NCBI RefSeq assembly: GCF_035046485.1 | Contig: NC_085138.1 | Span: forward strand, 426,609,265-426,673,264 | Length of the DNA: 64,000 nt | Direction of reading: 5' to 3' | Origin: Aedes albopictus | Lineage: Eukaryota > Arthropoda > Insecta > Diptera > Culicidae | Shown here: piece after piece, positions 11,901 through 21,433 of the stretch | Position numbering within the stretch: position 1 is the first letter of the stretch | How the letters are laid out: each line of letters starts with the position of its first letter | The notes under the pieces: model-generated | What the model was told of the DNA's origin: nothing | The model's input: only the letters and a program-made list of their open reading frames with translations | The model's database searches: none | Program-made: the position numbers and the translations under genes

Positions 11901-13300
11901 ACAGCTGTGAGCCGAAATTTGTGGTGTAGAATTACTAAATCAGATAGTACTGACTGACTACGTGAAGATAAAAGGGGCACAGGCTTAGTGACGGCAAGGA
12001 ATAGATTATTTTTTTCTAATGACGGATGTGAATCTACATACCTGTCTATAGTATCTTTTTAATTATCTTCAATCTTGACTTCATAAGTGCGTACATGACG
12101 CCCAAATTACGTTTCTGAGCATAGTAGAGAAATAATATATGGCCCTCATCATTCTTCCTCAGAAAGATTTGAATCCCCATTAGCGCCTTTGTATTCAGTG
12201 AAAACTCACCGCCTGAGAGAACCGGACTCCAGTTTTGGAAATTTCCCAGCTCGTTAACAATTGTGGCCCGAAGGAATTCACGCTTTCATAATGTACCGCA
12301 CAAACTTTTCGACAGAATTCGACAATTAGAGGGCGAAGATGTTTCAGTCATCCCATCCGGCGACGCCGTCTTCGAACACCGCGCCTCACACCGCCACAAT
12401 GATGGCGGGTGGAAGACAAACAATCTCAGCCCGAATTCAATTAGCCAGCCTCATTTTAGCGTCGTCGGTAATGCCACGCCGTCGCTTTTGTGCACGCCGT
12501 GTATTTCCTTTAGGCACAATAGCAGCGCCACCACTACCGCAGCCACCGTAGCCGTATCAACAACAAGACAAGTTGCCGTTTCGTCGTCGTCGTTTCAGTT
12601 TCAGGTGCCTATCTAGCGTCGGCGGCGGCAGCGGCGGGACTATGAGATTACCATAAATCTTTTAACAGGCGCGCACATTACTTTTCCTGGAAAGGTGCGG
12701 CGATGTAGCGCTCATGTCGAGCTTCTGGTAGGTACCTACGACGATACGACTGGCTGTTATACATAAGCACCGGCTATAGTGTGACGGACGACGACGACGA
12801 CGGCGACGGAGAATGAGCTTTTTTACGAGCTATGCCATAACACTCATTCAATCAACAGGGACCGTGTACCGCATTTGCCATTCGTTGTGCGGAAAAGTCA
12901 TCGTGTGAGGGAGGTATACGACCTAATGTGTGAGTTAAAGCTTAGTGAGAAGTGACTTTCGGGATATTCGTAAAAATAGAGTTATAAGACAGTTTTATTG
13001 GTTCTGTATATGGGAATCGCCAGGGGAAAGGATAAGGAAGCTTAGAAAGATCCATGGAAAGTCGCTAAGCTACGAAGCACGTCCAAGTTGATTGCATCTG
13101 AGTTCAATTTTTCGGGAGAGTTCTGGAAATTTGCAATTTCCTCGACTTCACTAGAGTCAACTGAACGATATGCAAATGAAAAATTGCAACCATGTATGGT
13201 AAGACATTTCCATTATTCTATAAAGACCTATAGGTTATCTTGGTTGTTTCCTACGCCAACAAAGAGAAGGGACTACTTCACGGTCTAATCCTAAACCGTT
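11901..13300. other. Mostly unique sequence without a recognised gene
   Basis: This stretch is less AT-rich than its surroundings and includes CAN/GAC-type trinucleotide runs near 12530-12560, 12610-12635 and 12785-12810. Several 60-120 codon ORFs cross it, the longest at 12263-12616. None shows a domain I know, and composition biased by simple repeats explains some of them. It could be intronic or regulatory DNA. Confidence 0.4.
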
Positions 13301-13309
13301 TTCATTGTC

Positions 13310-14221
13310 GACAAGCCCATCGTCTTCCCGAGACCACCAGAAGTTACTGCTTCTGAGAAGGACTAGAGTGCAGCACACACCCTCGAAGTAGGCAGCCTAG
13401 TCAAGACAAGCCTTCAAGTAGCCACGGACTTCGTGATTCGCTCTTTTAGGAGGACGGCAACAAGGTATAACGCGGACGTATTGCTAGATTCCTTAGCAGC
13501 CTCACCTCTCCTTATCTCTTCGGAAGAGACCACAGGGTACAGTGACCCCACAATTTATGAATCGGCAAAAATGACCACAGTTTATGGATCACTCCATTTG
13601 ATCAACATGGTGATTCATAAATAGTGTACAAAAATTAAGGTGATTCATCGGTGTGGGGTCACTGTAAATACCCCGGCTACTTTCCGCTGCTGATACGGCG
13701 TGCACCGCAATTTGACCATTCCCTAGCAAAGCCTTAATCAGTTATTATCGGAAAAGAACCTGTCAACATGGAGCCTCCGTCTACCTTTCTATGGACTCCT
13801 TTCTATGCAGCTGCTACGACTACGACATGCCAGGAAGTCTTCTGATAGAACAGTTGATTTTAACCGCAGAGCATCGATATACGTAACCGACATCCGCACC
13901 CTGAGAACACTTTTTGGATGCGACTGACCAAGCCACTCTCCGAGTCTACCTTCTTCTAATCGGTATCTTCGCAGAGGAGATAGTGCAATCGCCTGCCAGA
14001 TTCATCACCTGCTGCTCCGACTTATGGTTGATCATAACAACCACCTCTGTTTTGTGGTTAGCCAATGTCAGCTCTCTGGAACTTACTCACTCCTCCACCA
14101 CTTTGATCAATTTACAGTAGACCTCCAATGTAATATCGTCTGTGGACCTTCAAACTCAATACCTTGCCGCACATGACATTCCATAAAACCGGATGAGAAA
14201 GCACTTCGAACCCACCTTTGT
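13310..14221 (-). pseudogene. Decayed R1-type LINE fragment, copy A
   Basis: Read on the minus strand it parallels the R1 copy at 28990-30835: 13321-13420 aligns with 29115-29190, 13855-13915 with 29565-29625, and 13990-14221 with 30420-30745. A segment equivalent to about 29630-30390 is missing. The reverse-transcriptase part corresponds to the region around the FADD box, but stops and indels break it. A 125-bp MITE lies inside. The fragment stops near 14221, where a BEL/Pao remnant begins. Confidence 0.65.
13540..13664. mobile_element. TA-flanked MITE, 125 bp
   Basis: Inverted ends CAGTGACCCCACA and TGTGGGGTCACTG are flanked by TA at 13538-13539 and 13665-13666. The next bases also pair (a 'tgaatc' / 'gattca' core). 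It is inserted in the decayed R1 fragment. Confidence 0.65.
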
Positions 14222-15868
14222 GCCGCGTACTGGTCACACACCCAAATCCGAGAAGAAGAATAACAAGAAGGAAGAGGAGATGGATGACGATCTTGACGGT
14301 CTCATCTATCAGCGTGACCAAATCAATATGAAGGTCACTAAGATCGTCGAGTGCAGCAATGAATTCGATGCCCTGAAGCATCCGGATAAATTACGGCAAA
14401 AATTATCCTGGAGAATAACTTCCAGCAGACGTGCAGGTCAAAGACCAGTTCAAAAAACTTCGTGTGAAGTGAACGTTGACTCCCATCTGATAGACCTTCT
14501 GGATGTATAGCCGATTGCGATGTCGACCAACACATCAAAGGACTAGAGTACCAAGGCATAAAGGTCGACGTGATGTCTGGTCTCTTACTGACTAAGATCG
14601 TCGCGGCCCGACTCTTGTAACGAAAATCATCGTCACTTCGAGTGCCCTATGTTCAAAACCGCGTAGAGAAGGTAAAGGAGTTCAATCTGCCTGAGTCCAG
14701 GACATCGATCCGTCAAGTGCCCATCAAGCAAGACGTGTGTGGAGTGCCCGCGGAAACACTACACGCTTTTGCATGAAAAATCGAGTCGAGGTCAACACCA
14801 GACAAGTTCGCTCAACCGGTACAGCAGGTAAGAACAACTCTAGGGAATCAATCGGCACCGCCAGCGCAACTACCTTCTCGATCATCGTTGAACACGGCTG
14901 TTCCAAACAACCAACCGTTGGAACAGAAGACGGTGATGCTCTGGTGAGCTTGCGAGATCTCTACAACAAGAAGGTATGTCAGACCGTCGGGCGATACAAC
15001 GGGCTCCCATGCTTGTAAAAATTACGAGAGTATTTGCAACCAAAATAAGAAATGCTGACAGTGGCGATCGAGTCCAGGTATTCTGACTACGAAGCCCTAG
15101 GACACTGCTGCGAGATCATCGAATACTGCGATGCACCGGACATGCCGCATTATACGGTATTTCATCCATCGAGCTCCAGTACAAAGCTTCGTGTGGTGTT
15201 CGATGCATCAGCCAAGGCTTCGCCATCTGACATTTATCAAGCTCTTCTATTGGGAGCAATCGTGCAGAACGGCATCTTCATGCGCGTAACTACAGCGGTT
15301 CGGTTCCCCAGCTCCGAAGTCGTGCACGCTGGTTGTATTGCACTATAAGTGCGAACGATATTGAAGTTAACGAGGCAAATGGGCTGTAGGTACGCACATG
15401 GGCATCTTCGTCATCCTCGTTCGCTTCTGGAAGCACTTTGTTGAATTCAGGATAGATATTTCGAAGAGGTATCGGCATAGCAAGGTTATTCCTGCCCATT
15501 CGTGCTTCCTATGGATCTTCTGGCGAAACGACCCTGGGCTACCTCTTCGAGTACTGGAATTGGTTACGGTAACGTAAGAAACAGCGTGCGCTCCATTCAT
15601 CGTGACAAGGTGTTTGTTGCAGCTGACTATCGATGAGGCCGACTCCTTTCCCAACGCTGTAAACGTCAACCAAGATGATTGCAAAGTCGATGGCAACTTT
15701 TTTTGTAGCTGATACCGTAACCGATGCCATGGAATGCAAAATCCAGCATTCTGGAATGCTGAAATCCACTGGGTTCCCTGTTCATAGATGGAGTTCCGAC
15801 TCTCCGGAGCTGTTTGAACGCATCCCTGAATCTTATCGTGAGGAGCTGCTGGCTGCGAAGGAGTCATG
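14222..15868 (+). pseudogene. Decayed BEL/Pao LTR retrotransposon (gag and RT remnants)
   Basis: Three pieces appear in gag-pol order. A gag N-terminal piece lies near 14240-14400 (RDQINMKVTKI style). A gag zinc-knuckle piece starts at 14688 with C..GH....C and a second C..C....H....H cluster to about 14770. The reverse transcriptase follows at 15130-15260 (TKLRVVFDASAK, a BEL/Pao hallmark), at 15510-15660 (IFWRNDPGLPL, CAPFIVTR) and to 15868 (HRWSSDSPEL). Where the family has YVDD, this copy reads FVAD, so the catalytic site is lost. Stops and frameshifts separate the pieces. No LTRs were found. Confidence 0.7.
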
Positions 15869-16331
15869 AAAACTCTAGGCTAGACCTGGAGTCCGCAGAG
15901 GAATGAGTTTGCATTTGTCGCAAACTATCTTGTTAACGAATTGAAACCACCGACCTAAGCGATCTGTCCTTTCCTACACAGATCGAAAAAAGAATGTAAA
16001 ATTCTGTGACATATGATGCACATGATTGGAGCGTGGGATATCACCGAAGTTTACATGGCATATCATGTAAAAGTCAAAAAATTTCATGTAAATTTCCATT
16101 ATATGTCATGTAATTTAGCATAGTTTCAGGTGGACCCATGATTCTGGAGGGGTTTCATAAACACAGTCTTTAACGAAGCGACGCCTGTAAGATAGCCAAT
16201 CAGTTTCAACAATAAAGAAATGGCGCTCGCTCTTCGTGAATACGTACAAGTGAGATTGATATATATGTGTGTAAGGAAAGATGATACATGACCAATGAGA
16301 TTTGAACTGTAACGTGTGAAATCACATGCCT
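15869..16331. other. No gene seen; possible decayed palindromic repeat
   Basis: Bases 15990-16130 contain several near copies of 'atatcatgtaa', which may be a worn MITE. The rest is unremarkable. Confidence 0.35.
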
Positions 16332-16490
16332 AAGCAGCACACGTATGTTACAAAGTAGTATCGACAGCGCAGGTTTTTGGTTGTAGGAGCCACATTCATG
16401 TAATTTTAACCCAAAGGCAGAATAACTTAAAAAGAATCGTGTCCAACCAAAAACCTGCGCTGTGGACACTCCTTTTTGACATGTGCTTGG
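16332..16490. mobile_element. Hairpin MITE, ~160 bp
   Basis: CAGCGCAGGTTTTTGGTTG at 16365-16383 pairs with CAACCAAAAACCTGCGCTG at 16444-16462. Weaker pairing extends out to AAGCAGCACA on the left and TGTGCTT on the right. No target duplication was identified, so the ends are approximate. Confidence 0.5.
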
Positions 16491-16599
16491 GTGTTCTTCA
16501 TATTTTCAGGAAACAGTTGTTGACATCTGATACATTTCCATGTGGTCCACTTGACTGCGCAACCGTTTTTCATGAGCAGTTCAATAACAAGCACTTGTC

Positions 16600-17070
16600 G
16601 CTAAGCACCTGAAAAATCCCTGGAGGATTTCCTGGAAGAATTCATCGACGAGTTCCCGAAGAGTTCCTGGAGGATTTTCTGAAGTAATTTCTGTTAGAAT
16701 TCCTTGAAACATTTCTTCACGAATTCCTGGAGGAATACTTGAATAATTTCTTGGCAGAAGTCTATGAGGAATTACTGGAGAAATTCTTGGAGAAATTCCT
16801 AGCGAGTTTCTTTGAGGAGCTCTTGGCAGAATTTTTAAAGTAATATCTGGAGAAAAACTTAAAGAAATTCCTGGAGCGATTCTTGAACGAATTTCTGGTA
16901 GAATTCTCGGAAGAACACCTGAAAGAATTTTCGAGGAATTTTTCGAAAAGTTGCTGGAGAAATTCTTCAATGAATTGTTTGCCGAAGTTCTTGGAGGAAT
17001 ATCTGGAAAGATTCTTTGAGGAATCCTTGGCGAAAGTCTTCGAGAAATTCCTAAATGAATTTTTTGGAGG
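16600..17070 (-). repeat. Degenerate 12-bp minisatellite, TGGAGGAATTCC orientation
   Basis: This is the same 12-bp unit as at 5925-8865 but reverse complemented on the plus strand (units like 'attcctggagga'). Overlapping ORFs of 60-172 codons on both strands are products of the 12-base periodicity. Confidence 0.8.
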
Positions 17071-17076
17071 CACCAG

Positions 17077-17925
17077 ACCGATAAAGTAAAGAGATACAAG
17101 AGTAGAGCTTATGGAACTTAAAAGTCTCGATTCCAGAATAGATTTGATGACCTAGATCACCAAGTGAATGTTGCCAAGTTATCAGAATTACACTCCGAGA
17201 CTCTAAGAGAAGTGTAGATTTTATTCCACGAGCATTCGCTACAATAAAATATCCTTAGATTAACAGATATTGCGACCCATACTTCAAAATACATTGAGTC
17301 TATTTGTGTGCCAGTGAGTGGACACCCAAATAGCAACACATAGAGATACGCGTAATATTATGAGGTGCAACAGACACAATCGTGAAAGAATTATGCCGAT
17401 AGAGTGAACAGAAACAAGAGTAGAGCCTGTAGACGTTGAAGGTCCTAATTCCAGAATAGTTTGGAAAGCCTGAAATATCCCATAAATGTACCAAAAGCGT
17501 TATAGTTGTGCACTGTGGCTCCATCAGCAGTATAGATTACATTCCACGAATATTTTTTATAATTTAAGCATGATACAGGATGTAGATATCGTAACCCACC
17601 TTCAAAGCATTTTGGAGGCCATTTGTATTTCACGAAATGTCCAAACTCCAACTATCACAATATTGAGTTGCTCGTAACATTGCGAGGTCTAATGGACATC
17701 AACGTGACTAAATTTCTTGAACAGAGTGAACACAAATGATGGTAGATGTTGTAGGTCTTAAGAAAATGAATTCTTGAGTAGTGTGGATGACCTAGATCAC
17801 TTAATTCATGTATCATACATTTTCTAGAAGTGCTTTGAAGCTTTCTGAGTAGCGTAGACAATGTTCTGTAATGATTCATCAAATTTGGTTTAGAATATTG
17901 GATTTGTGACGCAAGTAAGTTTACA
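17077..17925. repeat. Three tandem units of the ~320-bp satellite
   Basis: A phrase like 'agagtgaacagaaacaagagtagagc' style, followed by 'attccagaatag' or its variant, recurs with starts near 17077, 17394 and 17717, giving spacings of about 317 and 323 bases. Units share 'gatgacctagatcac', 'tccacga' and 'gtaaccca'. Divergence between units is substantial. A fourth, interrupted unit lies at the left end of the window. Confidence 0.65.
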
Positions 17926-17934
17926 AAATATTTC

Positions 17935-18067
17935 CCTCTGGGTTTTTTGGGCAAATTGGGCAACTGACTTGTAAAGACCTCCGGAAATCCGCACACCCTG
18001 CAAAACGTGCCTTTCTTCTCAGGGCACTCACTATAGTGGTGCCTCCGATTGCGGCAATTATAGCTTT
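17935..18067 (-). pseudogene. Fragment of a retroelement Gag with two damaged zinc knuckles
   Basis: The minus strand from 18067 reads SYNCRNRRHHYSEC, then CRVCGFPEVF. This fits a C-x2-C-x4-H-x4-C knuckle followed by a second Cys cluster, as in many insect LTR or LINE Gag proteins. The first Cys is Ser, and two expected later Cys are Leu. No flanking gag or pol is recognised. The fragment is too short to name the family. Confidence 0.45.
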
Positions 18068-18955
18068 CGGTAAGGTGGTTGATTGAGACTGTTCGTAGAA
18101 TGTTGGCGATGGGGCACTTACACTCCTGTTGTGTTCCTGTCAGCTGCCGCGACGATCACTCGACGACGACGACGACGATGACGATGATGGCAATCACACC
18201 ACAGTAGTTGCACGGTACCGTTGCGAAGGGAGACGGTATTCGATTCCGCGTGTGCCAATCAACAGGCAAGAGAAACGCACTGAATGAACTGTCGACGACC
18301 GAAACTACTTACTGATACTCGGAGGATTGAGTGGTAGATAATTAAAATCGATTGGTCTTAATCGAATGTGGGAGCGATCAACCTTCCTAGATCCGGTCAA
18401 ATTCTTTCGCATTCGAAGACGTGACTTAGTCGGATGAGGAAAAGTCGATCACAATGCATTTATATTTTTCTAGACTCATGCCAAAGTTAGGTACTCGCAT
18501 TCGGAACCGTAGCATGCCAAAGTGAAAAAAGTTTGATCGATTCAGTATGATTTGAGACTCCTCGATTCTAAGTACTAAGTAACTCTTTTCAAAGACTTAA
18601 GTTTTTCCAATCAAGCTCCAGCCAACTCCTTTCGCATTCGAAGGCTTGGGTAATAGGAGGGATTAGTAAAAGATAAAGCTTCTCAACTCTACAACTAGTA
18701 CAACAATCGTCTGTTGAGTTGACATTATTAGATGAAAGTGCAAACGATGTTAGCATACATCGACACTATTATGCTCAGTATATTATGTTTAAATGACTCC
18801 GAAAATGGATGGTGTAAGCTATCTACTATCTAGATATGCTGCGCGGATGTTTGAGCAGTACCGTCAAGAGTACCGTGCTAACAGAAAATTAAATAGGTTC
18901 CATGGCCATCTAGATAACATAACTTAGCTCAAAATCCAAATGACTAGAAAACGTG
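18068..18955. other. Unique flank of the LTR retrotransposon, no gene seen
   Basis: This includes a GAC/GAT trinucleotide run near 18160-18190 and two near copies of 'ctttcgcattcgaag' at about 18402 and 18633. No ORF of interest. It ends with the left GGTA target duplication at 18956-18959. Confidence 0.4.
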
Positions 18956-18959
18956 GGTA

Positions 18960-19423
18960 TGTGCTGTGCCTACATCTGTTTTACATCAATATAAATTCTT
19001 TACCCTTAGCAGACCACCCTGCTTCATACAGTTCATAAAACTGCAACATAAATCTTTTACCGAAACCTAAAGCATGTCGTAACCACTCGAGGTGACAGAC
19101 CCGAACCATACCCAGGTCAATTTACATTTCACAGCGTGAGAACACAAATGCGAACGAACTGCAATGTAACAGTCAGCAGTATGCATTCTATTTTACTTAA
19201 CCCATCTGTTTCCTATTAACGACACACAACTAACTGACTAGCACAGCGCAACTCTATCTGTCCCTCTCTATATTTCTATATACTTTAAACGTGTAAGTGA
19301 GGATCGATACATATTTGATCGATCCCGAAATTCATGTAACCTAGCAAGTAAGATTGGTTGAAATAAAACATTCATTCAAAACCGAACCACCAAAGTAACC
19401 GCTTGTGACGACAAGTCCCCACA
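18960..19423 (+). repeat. 5' LTR, 464 bp
   Basis: Starts TGTGCTGTGCC and ends CCCCACA. It contains a TATA-like 'tctatatac' near 19275 and a polyadenylation signal AATAAA at 19362-19367, so U3, R and U5 can be placed in the usual order. No difference from the 3' LTR was seen. Confidence 0.93.
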
Positions 19424-19441
19424 TGGCGACACGTGCAGGTT
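19424..19441 (+). other. Primer-binding site
   Basis: TGGCGACACGTGCAGGTT follows the LTR directly. Its initial TGG pairs with a tRNA CCA 3' end. I cannot name the tRNA with confidence. Confidence 0.75.
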
Positions 19442-19527
19442 CTAAGTCCTAAAAAGACTTAGAATATTTAAATTCAAGTGCAAGTAGTTAAATCCGTGAA
19501 AAAAAAAAAAAAGTGAATTCCTACGAT

Positions 19528-19761
19528 ATGGGTAAAACGCAGTCTAAACAGAACAATGAAAACGGTGACGTACAACTCACCGCAATAGTGCAAAATCAAG
19601 AAGAGCACACCGATGAGCATGGTGTGCAAACCCTCCTTTTATGGGTTATCCTGTTCGCGGTTCTGGTGCAACTCGCAATTACGATTTACGGCGCTTATAA
19701 AAAACGCGAAAAGAAGATCGCGCTGAAAGCAGCAAAATCAATTGCTGCTCTGAATGTGTAA
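19528..19761 (+). CDS. Small retrotransposon ORF: predicted myristoylated single-pass membrane protein, 77 aa
   Basis: The frame opens earlier, but its first ATG is at 19528, giving 77 residues. The protein starts MGKTQSK, which fits an N-myristoylation signal (Gly2, Ser6). A polar, acidic segment follows, then a hydrophobic stretch at about residues 34-56 (LLLWVILFAVLVQLAITIY) and a basic KKREKK tail. It lies between the primer-binding site and gag in the genomic RNA. I recall small upstream ORFs in mdg1/412-lineage elements, but not this domain layout. Function is unknown. Membrane targeting of the element's particles or RNA is an inference. It is intact in a copy with identical LTRs. Confidence 0.7.
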   Translation: MGKTQSKQNNENGDVQLTAIVQNQEEHTDEHGVQTLLLWVILFAVLVQLAITIYGAYKKREKKIALKAAKSIAALNV

Positions 19762-20194
19762 TAAAAAAAAGTGAGCAGTACTAAGAACTAAAGTGAAAGT
19801 TACCAAAAGTTCAGTGCAATGCTATGTGCAATACTAAGAACTAAAGCGAAAATTACTAAAAGTTCAGTGCAGTGCTAATCAACTACACAGCAATTTGGCA
19901 GCGTTCCGGCGACCCCAGCGACCCCTGTTTGCTACCTGATTGAGCGTTGAGGAGAGCGCCTCCGCCAAAGACATCAGCAGCAGAGAATTTTCGATCACCG
20001 AGCGTCGAGGAGAGCGCCTCCGCCGGTAATATCATGTTTGAGTCGCGATAACAAATGCCCGGGGCAAGCAGCTCGGCGAGGCCAACCGATTCCAACAACA
20101 TTCAGATGGGCAGTTGGAGCCAGAGGAACGCGAAAGGATTTTTTCAGTGAGTACACAAATGTTAGTCTAAATTATTAGTACCAAGTGATTATAA
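19762..20194 (+). promoter_or_regulatory. Gag leader with two pairs of direct repeats
   Basis: A ~46-bp segment ('actaagaactaaag ... aaaagttcagtgca') occurs at 19777-19822 and again from about 19830. A 25-bp segment (gagcg(t/c)tgaggagagcgcct style) occurs at 19942-19966 and 20000-20024. The repeats lie in the untranslated leader before gag. A packaging or dimerisation role is conceivable, but the sequence does not show it. Confidence 0.5.
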
Positions 20195-21433
20195 ATGAGG
20201 CAAAAATACGAGAACCTCAAGAAGATCTACCTTGATTTGAAATTAAAAATAAACGTAAGATCATCTAATAGAATATTATCGAATCAAATCAAATTAGCAA
20301 ATGAATTGTTAGAACAAATTAAAAATATTGCTCAAATTGAAGACACTACGGAAAATCAAGTAACCCTAGAAAAAGCGAAACAATATTTCCAAGCCATAGA
20401 ACATCTGGTAGAAACGAAAAGAAAAACTGAGGTTGTGTCTTTCAAAGCATTAGGTGCAGCAATTATATTCGCGAATAAACTTACGAAAATTTCCAAAATG
20501 GCACAGGCTATGGAATTAATAAGAACGATTCCTGTACTGATTCAAATGTTCAATGGTGATGGCGAAAAATTAAACAGCACGGTGGCCGCTTTAAAAGCGT
20601 GTAAAACCTTAATCAACGATGGTAACCAAGCAGTCGCTATTCAAATAATACTTTCCCGCCTAGAAGGAAAAGCTAGAGCAGCTGTGGGAGATAATCCCCA
20701 AAATGTAGATGAAATAATTCAAAAATTAGAGGACAAGTGCAAAACTAAAATTTCCCCTGAGACTGTGGTAGCTAAACTTAATGCCACACGGCAGAATGGA
20801 GATGTGGGAAAATTTACCGAACAAATAGAAAAACTTACCTTAGAATTAGAACGCGCTTATATAAGCGAAGATGTTCCTGTGGCTACAGCCTCGAAAATGG
20901 CCGTGAAAGCGGGTGTAAAAGCCCTTGCCACGGGTATTAAAAATAACGAAACCAGACTTCTCTTGAAGGCTGGACAATTTGCCACTCTTTCTGCAGCAGT
21001 AGAAAGAGCTACTGAAAATGAGCCGACCGGAAATAACACAAATAGTATCTTACATTACCGCACTCAAAATTTCAGAAATGGCAATCGTTTTTCGAACAAT
21101 TACCATAGAGGCCGCGGAAACGGAAATAGTCACAATAATTTTGGACGAAATGAAAGATATCAGTCACGAGGCTTTACAAACTATCGACGAGGTAATGCGG
21201 GTAATAATTACCAAAGGCAAAATAACCAACAATATGATCGTTATCAGCGTAACAGGTCTACTTTCCAAGCCCCTCGCGTTTTCATGGCGCAATCGGGAAA
21301 CCAACCAGCTCCTCAACTGGGCCAGGTTGGGGGCCAAAGAGCACATCAAGGCCAACCCCAAAACATCAGTCATCAGCCACAACTATTGAATCAACCGCAA
21401 GGTCAGGTTATACATCATATAACCCGGAACTGA
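20195..21433 (+). CDS. gag: Gag polyprotein, 412 aa
   Basis: Begins with ATG at 20195. The N-terminal ~90 residues are Lys- and Leu-rich and likely helical. Residues ~90-270 form an alpha-helical capsid-like region (TIPVLIQMFNGDG, LSRLEGKARAAV). The C-terminal ~120 residues are rich in Asn, Arg, Gln and Gly (NYHRGRGNGNSHNNFGR), with no CCHC zinc knuckle. RNA binding therefore probably relies on the Arg-rich tail, as known for mdg1/412-type Gag. It overlaps pol by 181 bases in the -1 frame. The stop codon is at 21431-21433. Confidence 0.88.
   Translation: MRQKYENLKKIYLDLKLKINVRSSNRILSNQIKLANELLEQIKNIAQIEDTTENQVTLEKAKQYFQAIEHLVETKRKTEVVSFKALGAAIIFANKLTKISKMAQAMELIRTIPVLIQMFNGDGEKLNSTVAALKACKTLINDGNQAVAIQIILSRLEGKARAAVGDNPQNVDEIIQKLEDKCKTKISPETVVAKLNATRQNGDVGKFTEQIEKLTLELERAYISEDVPVATASKMAVKAGVKALATGIKNNETRLLLKAGQFATLSAAVERATENEPTGNNTNSILHYRTQNFRNGNRFSNNYHRGRGNGNSHNNFGRNERYQSRGFTNYRRGNAGNNYQRQNNQQYDRYQRNRSTFQAPRVFMAQSGNQPAPQLGQVGGQRAHQGQPQNISHQPQLLNQPQGQVIHHITRN

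Noticed and set aside
12263..12616. 117-codon ORF with Thr/Ser-rich tail
   Set aside because: No domain; composition follows trinucleotide runs; GC-richer unique DNA could be non-coding.
15367..15867. 166-codon minus-strand ORF
   Set aside because: Antisense shadow of the BEL/Pao RT remnant, whose plus strand has recognisable RT motifs.
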